Below, piece by piece: positions 6,439-11,741 of a DNA stretch of 11,741 nt. A program made the translations under genes and the position numbers. The stretch is from the NCBI GenBank assembly GCA_012515725.1, contig JAAYXU010000035.1, forward strand, positions 1 through 11,741, written 5' to 3'. Position 1 is the stretch's first letter. The number at the start of each line of letters is the position of its first letter. Below the pieces are notes generated by a model. The model did no database searches and had not been told where the DNA came from. It was given only the letters and a program-made list of their open reading frames with translations. This stretch comes from Clostridiales bacterium. Its GTDB lineage: Bacteria; Bacillota; Clostridia; Christensenellales; UMGS416.

Positions 6439-7671
6439 TTAAAGCTCCCGCAGCGGAGCGCAGCATTTCTTGAACTTCCGGCCGCTTCCGCACGGACAGG
6501 GATCGTTCCGGGAGAGAGCCGCCTCGCGCGCTCGCCACAGCGGCGCGCGCGGGTGGCCGCCCGTTAGCAGCGAACGCCGCAGGGCCGCAAGACCGGGAAG
6601 CGCGTGCGCGAAGAATTCCTGAAGCGCTCCGCAGTAATAGCCGCGCCGCTCGGGCTCTCCCGCGGCCGACAGGCGGTACCGGGGGCAGTCTCCCCAGCAC
6701 AGCGGCAGGAAGCGGCAAGCGCCGCACCGCTCGTCCATTTCGTCCCGCTTGCGGGCAACGAACGCCGAAAGCAGCGGATCGTCCGCGATGGCCGCGAGCG
6801 TCCGGTCGTGGATATTGCCAAGGCGCCAGCGGGGCTCCACGAAAAAGTCGCAGGGATAGACGCTCCCGTCGTGCTCCACTACCAGATTGGCCGCGCACGC
6901 GGGGGAAAAGGTGCACGCTGGCGAACGATACTCCATAAAGCCCGTCAGCAGCTCGTCGAACATGCGTACATACCGTACGGGCTTACCATCATTATACCAG
7001 CGGTCAAACGCCGCGATGAGGAACGCCGCGTACCCGTCCGGAGCGGGAGCAGCGCCCACGTCCGCGCCCCCCTCGCTCTCGAAGCAAGGTATAAACTGCA
7101 TGGCTCCGCTGCCCCGCTCGCACAAGTAATCAAAAAGCTCTCCGGCCCGTCCGACATTGCCGCGCGTGACGACGGTCAGCGTATTAAACGAGACCCCGTG
7201 CGCGCGCAGCAGCGCCATGGCCGCCTCGACCCTCGCGTGGGTCGGACGCCCGGCGGGATCGCGGCGGTATGCGTCGTGCGCATCGGCAGGCCCGTCGATG
7301 GAAAGCCCCACCAGCACGTCTCTTTCCCGAAGGAGCCGCGCCCATTCCTCATTGAGAAGCATACCGTTGGTCTGCAGCGACAGATTCACCCGCTGGCCGG
7401 GTTTACGATAGCGCTCCACGGCGTCAAATGTCTCCCTGAAAAACGAGGGGCCGCACAGCGTAGGCTCACCGCCCTGAAAGCCTATGGAGGCCGCGGGCCC
7501 GGCCAGCGCGAGGTATTCCGACAGCGTACGCCGCATCGTATCCATCGTCATCCGGTGCGCCGGAGCGTCGGGAAACAGCGTCTTTTTCCCAATATAAAAG
7601 CAATAGCGGCACGCTAGATTGCAGTCCGGTCCCGCGGGTTTTATGAGCAGACCGTTGACGGTAAGAGCCAT
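6439..7671 (-). CDS. Anaerobic sulfatase-maturating enzyme family radical SAM/SPASM protein with C-terminal SEC-C motif
   Basis: The 410-residue protein has the radical-SAM cluster motif CxxxCxxC (Cys17, 21, 24), GGEP (67-70), and a SPASM-type auxiliary cluster region with Cys253, 259, 274, 316, 319, 325, 329 and 347. It includes the YPCDFFV segment, whose Asp275 matches the catalytic acid of characterised anSMEs. Enzymes of this family oxidise a Cys or Ser in a sulfatase active site to formylglycine, without oxygen, in the cytoplasm. After about residue 387 a SEC-C zinc-binding motif follows (NDPCPCGSGRKFKKCC; Cys392, 394, 403, 404), as in the SecA tail, possibly for contact with substrate or translocase. 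No sulfatase gene is in the window, so the substrate is unproven and another peptide-modifying role is possible. The ATG at 7671 has AGGA seven bases upstream. The gene converges on the methyltransferase, with 18 bases between the stops. Confidence 0.9.
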   Translation of the reverse strand: MALTVNGLLIKPAGPDCNLACRYCFYIGKKTLFPDAPAHRMTMDTMRRTLSEYLALAGPAASIGFQGGEPTLCGPSFFRETFDAVERYRKPGQRVNLSLQTNGMLLNEEWARLLRERDVLVGLSIDGPADAHDAYRRDPAGRPTHARVEAAMALLRAHGVSFNTLTVVTRGNVGRAGELFDYLCERGSGAMQFIPCFESEGGADVGAAPAPDGYAAFLIAAFDRWYNDGKPVRYVRMFDELLTGFMEYRSPACTFSPACAANLVVEHDGSVYPCDFFVEPRWRLGNIHDRTLAAIADDPLLSAFVARKRDEMDERCGACRFLPLCWGDCPRYRLSAAGEPERRGYYCGALQEFFAHALPGLAALRRSLLTGGHPRAPLWRAREAALSRNDPCPCGSGRKFKKCCAPLREL

Positions 7672-7703
7672 GCTCTGTTCCTTTCATGTTGAACGTTTTA
7701 ACC

Positions 7704-7732
7704 ATTGTAACGCGATGGGCGCGGTTTGTCCA
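7704..7732 (-). promoter_or_regulatory. Sigma-A promoter of the anSME-type gene
   Basis: On the minus strand: TGGACA (7732-7727), a 17-base spacer and TACAAT (7709-7704). Transcription would start near 7697, about 26 bases before the ATG. The ribosome binding site AAAGGA lies in this leader. Confidence 0.75.
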
Positions 7733-7748
7733 CGCAGGTATTAAGAAT

Positions 7749-7775
7749 GCAGGGCGACAACCCCTGCGCCGCCCT
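7749..7775. other. Overlapping palindromes between the divergent anSME and ger promoters
   Basis: GCAGGG (7749-7754) can pair with CCCTGC (7762-7767) over a seven-base loop. Alternatively AGGGCG (7751-7756) pairs with CGCCCT (7770-7775). The two stems exclude each other. The site lies upstream of both promoters, which suits an operator or a dispersed palindrome better than a terminator; no T-run follows. It shares the GCAGGG...CCTGC layout with the palindrome at 11696-11717. Confidence 0.4.
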
Positions 7776-7791
7776 ATTCATCGCTCGCGGG

Positions 7792-7820
7792 GTAAAATTT
7801 TCACAAAGCTGGTCATACTA
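7792..7820 (+). promoter_or_regulatory. Possible forespore (sigma-G/F-type) promoter of the ger operon
   Basis: CATACTA (7814-7820) fits the sigma-G -10 pattern as I know it from Bacillus (CATnnTA). A weak partner GTAAA (7792-7796) stands 17 bases upstream and fits the -35 only partly. No sigma-A pair was found before gerA. Ger operons of spore formers are usually transcribed in the forespore, so the context agrees. The inferred start near 7827 would leave a very short leader holding only GAGGTGA (7833-7839). Confidence 0.4.
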
Positions 7821-7835
7821 AAGATCGTACCCGAG

Positions 7836-9329
7836 GTGATTGTTATCTTTAGACTGCTTAAAAGAATATTCAAAAAAATCCGCCCGGAACGCGATGGAGA
7901 AAAGAGCGAAACGCCGCCCCGCGATGTGCCCTCGAATATCGCCGAGTGTGAAAAGGCTATGAAGGAGACATTCGGCGACAGCGCCGACGTAGTCCTGCTG
8001 CAAATCGAAACCGTCCGGGAAAAGGCCATGCTGGTTTTCATCGACGGCCTCGTCAACAAAGACCTCATACAGCGCGACATCATCAATCCGCTTAAGGATC
8101 ATTCGTTTGACGGCAATGTGACGATTGCGCTCAGGACGCAGTTCAAGGAGATTCCGGATCTAAACGCAGTTGCGCCCGAAATCGTCAACGGAAACGCCGC
8201 GCTATTTTATGAGGGCAGCCGGAAAGCGTTCGTGTCGGACCTAAAGGGGTGGGCGAAGCGGGGCGTGGAGACCCCGCTGGCCGAGTCTGTCATCCGCGGC
8301 CCCAAGGAGGGCTTCACAGAGGATCTGCGCACAAACAGCGCGCTCATCCGCCGTAAGATACGCAACCCCAAGCTGATATTCGAGAGCCTGACGCTGGGCC
8401 GCCAGACACAGACACACCTCGAAATCGTGTATGTCGAGGGCATCGTAAACCGGGACGTACTGGAGGAACTACGGCGCAGGCTTTCGAGCATCGATATCGA
8501 CGCCATCCTCGAGTCGGGCTTTATCGAGCACTATATCGAGGACAACATATACTCTCCAATCCCTGGCATCGGCATGACGCAGAAGCCCGATATCGCGGCC
8601 GCCCGTATCCTGGATGGCCGCGTCGCGGTGCTGTGCGACGGCACTCCGCACGCGCTTACGATCCCCGAGCTGTTCGTGGAGAACCTGCAGACCAGCGAGG
8701 ACATCTATAATCGGCTGATCTTTGCGAATTTTACCCGGCTTCTGCGGATACTGGGTCTTTTTATCGCGGTTATGCTACCCGGACTCGCCGTCGCGTTCAT
8801 AACGTTCAACCAGGAGATGCTACCGACGGTCTTCCTCATCAAGCTCATCAGCTCCACCGAAGGCACCCCGCTTTCATCAGCAATCGAGGCGTTCCTTCTC
8901 ATACTGATGTTTGAGCTTCTCAAGGAAGCCGGGACACGGCTGCCCATGGCGGTGGGCTCGGCTATTACGATCGTCGGTTCGCTCATCATCGGCGAGGCCG
9001 CGGTGGGGGCAGGCATCGTCAGCGCGCCGATGGTCATCATCATCGCGCTGACCGCCGTGTGCAGCTTCATCATCCCCAACCTCAATGAATTCATTATCAT
9101 CAGCAGGCTTTTCTTTCTGCTGCTTGGAAGCACACTGGGCTTAATCGGCATCGGCGCCGGTATCGCGCTTTTGATTAGTTATCTCGTATCGACGAAATCC
9201 TTCGGGATACCGATATTGGCCTCGTTCTCCGCGCAGGACATCAGGGACAGCATTTTCAGGGTTCCGTATAAATACAAAAAATTTCGACCGACAGCCATCG
9301 CGAAGGATAACGTAAGGAGGCAGCCTTGA
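7836..9329 (+). CDS. gerA: Spore germination receptor subunit GerA (GerAA/GerKA family)
   Basis: From the GTG at 7836 the product is 497 residues, within the usual range for GerA subunits. It has a basic N-terminus, a large soluble domain (about 35-295) with the hallmark ESVIRGPKEGF (150-160) and RRKIRNPKL, and a membrane domain with helices at about 303-324, 350-366, 371-395, 399-414 and 421-451, then a basic cytoplasmic tail. GerA, GerB and GerC together sense nutrients at the spore inner membrane and trigger germination; which germinant is recognised cannot be told. The start is uncertain. The best ribosome binding site, GAGGTGA at 7833-7839, overlaps the GTG itself, and the codon six bases after it is ATC (7845). 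An ATG at 7686 would add 50 residues of non-family sequence and read through the divergent promoter region. The stop TGA overlaps the gerC start by one base. Confidence 0.93.
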   Translation: MIVIFRLLKRIFKKIRPERDGEKSETPPRDVPSNIAECEKAMKETFGDSADVVLLQIETVREKAMLVFIDGLVNKDLIQRDIINPLKDHSFDGNVTIALRTQFKEIPDLNAVAPEIVNGNAALFYEGSRKAFVSDLKGWAKRGVETPLAESVIRGPKEGFTEDLRTNSALIRRKIRNPKLIFESLTLGRQTQTHLEIVYVEGIVNRDVLEELRRRLSSIDIDAILESGFIEHYIEDNIYSPIPGIGMTQKPDIAAARILDGRVAVLCDGTPHALTIPELFVENLQTSEDIYNRLIFANFTRLLRILGLFIAVMLPGLAVAFITFNQEMLPTVFLIKLISSTEGTPLSSAIEAFLLILMFELLKEAGTRLPMAVGSAITIVGSLIIGEAAVGAGIVSAPMVIIIALTAVCSFIIPNLNEFIIISRLFFLLLGSTLGLIGIGAGIALLISYLVSTKSFGIPILASFSAQDIRDSIFRVPYKYKKFRPTAIAKDNVRRQP

Positions 9330-10531
9330 TGAGGAGAGTCATGGCGCTTCTTAGCGCGGCCGCTCTCGTCGTGCTGCCGGGTTGCTGGAGCCGGAGGGAG
9401 CCTAAAAACATGGCAATCGTTTCCAGCATTTTGTACGATCTCAATGACGACAAAACCTTTGCGCTAACCACTGAGCTCATGCACCCCGGCCCGTCCGCGG
9501 GCGGAGATCAGTCCGGCGAGTTGCCCGCCATCATCGTTACGAGCAACGGAAACACTATCGCGGAGACGCTTCGCAACGCCGAGCAAACTATCGAACGGTA
9601 TTTATTCGCCGCCCACGTTGAAGCCCGTTTCCTGTCTGAGAAATTCGCGGGATCAGACCAAGCATTCAGCTGCATAAGCGACTTTATCATGCGCGACCAC
9701 ATCGCCACGATGCGGCCGATCATGATGGTCATCCGCGGGGACGAACCCGAGAAAATCTATGAGGCAGAACTTGAGTATTCCACCAACTTCGGTTCATATT
9801 TTATGGAAATGGTGAAGACCCAGCCGCTCGCCACATCCAAGAGCGTGTTTGTCACACATTTTGAGTTCGTACGGGACTTTTATACCGAAGGCAAGGAGCC
9901 GGTCCTCGGATGCGTCGAGATCGTGGAAGACCCGGCACCTTCCCCCCAGTCAGCCCAGGGAGAGGGACAGGAGAAGGAACAAAAAAAGACGAAAATCATA
10001 TTCGAGGGACTGGCGGCCTTCAAGCAGGGCGTGCTGGCCGGTTTTATGAACGGGAACGAGGCCAGAGCCTACAATATACTGACCAATCAGTTCAGCAGCA
10101 CTTATTATTCAGCCGCTTCAAATATTCATGGAACCGTCGTCCAAATCACAGGCGCTAAAACGAAAATCAAGACCGACGTAAGCGGAGAGCTACCTGTTAT
10201 CGACATCGCGGTCCATTTGACAATGACGCTCGTCCAGGAGAGCCACGGGGTTGACATCAACGATCCCGCGATGATCAGTGCGATCGAGCAAGAGGTTAGC
10301 GAAGACCTCGCCGCAGAGATCAGGGGCGCGGTGCAGAAGGCGCAGCAGGAGTTTGGAAGCGACATATTCGGATTCGGAGCAGTGATCCACCGCCAGCATC
10401 CGCACGCGTGGCGGCAGATGAGGGAAGGATGGGCCGATCTTTTTCCAACAGCTGACGTACGGTTGACGGTCGAGTCGTGCCTGGAACGGCTGGGTGAAGT
10501 AGAAGAGCCCTTTATACGGGAGGGGTCATGA
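9329..10531 (+). CDS. gerC: Spore germination lipoprotein GerC (Ger(x)C family)
   Basis: The 400-residue lipoprotein subunit of the germinant receptor has a short signal peptide ending in VVLPGC (lipidated Cys19), followed by WSRREPKN, the usual Ger(x)C opening. The proline at -2 of the lipobox is atypical. Two domains follow, split by a charged Pro/Gln/Glu/Lys-rich linker at about 200-222. The C-terminal domain ends in the family signature SDIFGFGAVIHRQHP (about 344-358), then W...R..W..LFP. It is expected to be anchored to the outer face of the spore inner membrane beside GerA and GerB. AAGGAGG (9314-9320) lies eight bases before the ATG at 9329. A TTG at 9326 is an alternative adding one residue. 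The ATG overlaps the gerA stop (TGATG), and its own stop overlaps the gerB start (ATGA), so translation is likely coupled through all three genes. Confidence 0.92.
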   Translation: MRRVMALLSAAALVVLPGCWSRREPKNMAIVSSILYDLNDDKTFALTTELMHPGPSAGGDQSGELPAIIVTSNGNTIAETLRNAEQTIERYLFAAHVEARFLSEKFAGSDQAFSCISDFIMRDHIATMRPIMMVIRGDEPEKIYEAELEYSTNFGSYFMEMVKTQPLATSKSVFVTHFEFVRDFYTEGKEPVLGCVEIVEDPAPSPQSAQGEGQEKEQKKTKIIFEGLAAFKQGVLAGFMNGNEARAYNILTNQFSSTYYSAASNIHGTVVQITGAKTKIKTDVSGELPVIDIAVHLTMTLVQESHGVDINDPAMISAIEQEVSEDLAAEIRGAVQKAQQEFGSDIFGFGAVIHRQHPHAWRQMREGWADLFPTADVRLTVESCLERLGEVEEPFIREGS

Positions 10532-11667
10532 TACAGGTAAGAAAAATCTCATCAAGGCAGCTCCTCCTCATGGCCGTGGGGAGCGCGCTCGTCTTCCCCT
10601 ACACGTTTATGCCGATTCTCGAGGCGCCGCCCGCGAACCAGGACGCCTGGATCGTACTTCTTCTCTGCGTCGCATACATCGTATTGCTCAACGCACCGAC
10701 GCTTTTTATCATGAACAGGCTCCGGGGCCTTACTGTGAACCAGGCCTCGGAAACGGTGCTGGGAAAGGCCGCCGGGAAAGCCGCGTGTATGGTGGTTGCG
10801 CTTTTCTGCGTGTTCTGCTTTACGGCCTGTTCGCTGATCACGGCACTTTTTGTACGACAGTATATCATTCCTGAGACGCCGGTACTGGCGCTGGTACTGC
10901 TCGTCGTACTGCCGTCCGTCTACGCGGCCATTAAGGAACCCGAGACGATCGGCGGGCTGGCGATCGTACTGGTTTCGGTCATACTCGCGAGCACCGTATT
11001 CTTCTTCGTAATGGGACTCAATCTCATGAAGCCCGAGCTCCTGCAGCCCATCCTCGCCGATTCCACATTTCTGAATCTGAACATCGGCGCTTTCCTGACC
11101 GCGGCGCGGTATTCGGAGATGCTGATTTTCTGGGTATATTCATACTATCTTGTAAAAGAATCGAGCATCACAAAAACATACGCCGCCGCGATCGCGGTGT
11201 TCGGCGTGGCCTTTTTGATGCTCCTGCTGCCGGTCTTAATGCTTTTCGGTTATGAGCTCTCCCAGCATATATCGAATCCGTACTTCGTATATACCCGCCA
11301 TGTCGAGGCGCTGAGCTTTCTGCGGCGCCTGCAGTCCCTGAACGCGCTTACATGGTTCCCGGTGGCGGTGCTCAAGATGGCCATATTCGTCTATATGGCA
11401 AGCCATTTGCTATCAGGTGTATTCGGCGCCAAATCCCACCGGTTATTTGTGTACCTGCTGGCGCTTATCTGCGTCGTCGTATGCATGGTCCCGTCCCTCA
11501 ACAACGCACCTTTCATAGAAAGGCTCCGTTCCGACCAGGTCTTCCCGTACATCGTGCTCCCCGCGACGCTATTGGTTCCATCCATCATCACGGTCGTCTA
11601 TCTCATCCGCAGAAAGAAGGTCGACGCGGTCGTCCAAAAAATCTGTGAGTCCGATAAGGAGCACTAG
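10528..11667 (+). CDS. gerB: Spore germination receptor permease-like subunit GerB (GerAB/GerKB, APC superfamily)
   Basis: The 379-residue protein has about ten membrane helices, at roughly 11-31, 41-62, 85-109, 118-134, 141-162, 185-208, 218-241, 270-297, 304-321 and 338-361, with a short basic tail RRKKVDAVVQK. This matches GerAB-type subunits, which have an amino-acid-permease fold. In the studied family member from Bacillus subtilis this subunit binds the amino-acid germinant, so GerB is the likeliest sensor here; the ligand is not readable. Motifs seen include QLLLMAVGSAL at the N-terminus and KEPE (136-139) before helix 5. GGAGG (10519-10523) precedes the ATG by four bases, and the first four bases overlap the gerC stop. 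It is the last gene of the operon, giving the order A-C-B. Confidence 0.92.
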   Translation: MIQVRKISSRQLLLMAVGSALVFPYTFMPILEAPPANQDAWIVLLLCVAYIVLLNAPTLFIMNRLRGLTVNQASETVLGKAAGKAACMVVALFCVFCFTACSLITALFVRQYIIPETPVLALVLLVVLPSVYAAIKEPETIGGLAIVLVSVILASTVFFFVMGLNLMKPELLQPILADSTFLNLNIGAFLTAARYSEMLIFWVYSYYLVKESSITKTYAAAIAVFGVAFLMLLLPVLMLFGYELSQHISNPYFVYTRHVEALSFLRRLQSLNALTWFPVAVLKMAIFVYMASHLLSGVFGAKSHRLFVYLLALICVVVCMVPSLNNAPFIERLRSDQVFPYIVLPATLLVPSIITVVYLIRRKKVDAVVQKICESDKEH

Positions 11668-11695
11668 GGCTTAAGGCATATAATTTTACAACCGT

Positions 11696-11717
11696 AGGCA
11701 GGGGCTTGCTCCTGCCT
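11696..11717. repeat. Palindrome downstream of gerB, possible dispersed element or weak terminator
   Basis: AGGCAGG (11696-11702) pairs perfectly with CCTGCCT (11711-11717) around an eight-base loop, 28 bases after the gerB stop. No T-run follows (TACCGCTG), so it is not a classical intrinsic terminator. The setting, an AT-rich TTTTACAACCGTAGG lead-in followed by a GC-rich palindrome, resembles short dispersed palindromes I know from gut Clostridia. Only one copy is seen here, and the element may run on past the window edge. Confidence 0.45.
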
Positions 11718-11741
11718 TACCGCTGTATCATCCCGCCTTGC

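Noticed and set aside
6110..6916. Minus-strand open frame (268 codons) spanning the end of the methyltransferase and of the maturase gene
   Set aside because: It is very Arg/Pro/Ala-rich, out of frame with both real genes, and has no supporting motif.
6604..7617. Plus-strand open frame (337 codons) opposite the anSME-type gene
   Set aside because: It has no recognisable domain or start signal, and the minus-strand gene there is clearly real.
7686..7835. N-terminal extension of gerA to the ATG at 7686
   Set aside because: It would add 50 residues without GerA-family character and run through the maturase promoter and the putative ger promoter. No ribosome binding site precedes that ATG on the plus strand.

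Overview
The window looks like the chromosome of a GC-rich, endospore-forming, strictly anaerobic member of the Bacillota (class Clostridia). Three things support this: a complete ger spore-germination operon, an anaerobic (radical-SAM) sulfatase-maturase-type gene, and a surface protein with a Gram-positive cell-wall sorting signal. Promoters read as ordinary sigma-A boxes and most genes have GGAGG-type ribosome binding sites. No rRNA, tRNA, CRISPR array, transposase or phage gene is visible. Coding density is high, and no gene-free stretch exceeds 300 bases.

Layout from left to right. (1) Bases 1-738 are the 3' end of a large surface protein gene: two fibronectin-III-like repeats of 104 residues, then an NPKTG sorting motif, a membrane segment and a basic tail. 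A strong terminator follows. (2) A 57-residue two-helix membrane protein gene (888-1061) has its own promoter. (3) deoC, deoxyribose-phosphate aldolase, lies on the minus strand and converges on the small gene. (4) A 223-bp region carries back-to-back promoters for deoC and for a plus-strand P2A (calcium-type) P-type ATPase of 881 residues. (5) A ten-cysteine protein of the CxxCxxCC/YkgJ type lies on the minus strand, and its 3' end overlaps the ATPase gene by 14 bp. (6) Only 30 bp from its start, in the opposite direction, begins a beta-class DNA adenine methyltransferase with no restriction partner in view. (7) An anSME-type radical SAM/SPASM enzyme with a C-terminal SEC-C metal-binding tail lies on the minus strand, converging on the methyltransferase. 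(8) Divergent from it is a tightly coupled gerA-gerC-gerB operon encoding a nutrient germinant receptor, followed by a palindrome at the right edge.

How the genes work together: only the ger genes form an evident functional unit. GerA and GerB are inner-membrane subunits and GerC is the lipoprotein; together they make one germinant receptor of the spore inner membrane. The other genes look like independent transcription units serving nucleoside salvage, cation efflux, DNA methylation, protein maturation and surface display. I do not see a convincing wholly new multi-gene system. The points most worth checking are the divergent Cys-cluster/methyltransferase pair with almost no promoter space, the orphan maturase with its SEC-C tail, the odd start of gerA, and several intergenic palindromes.
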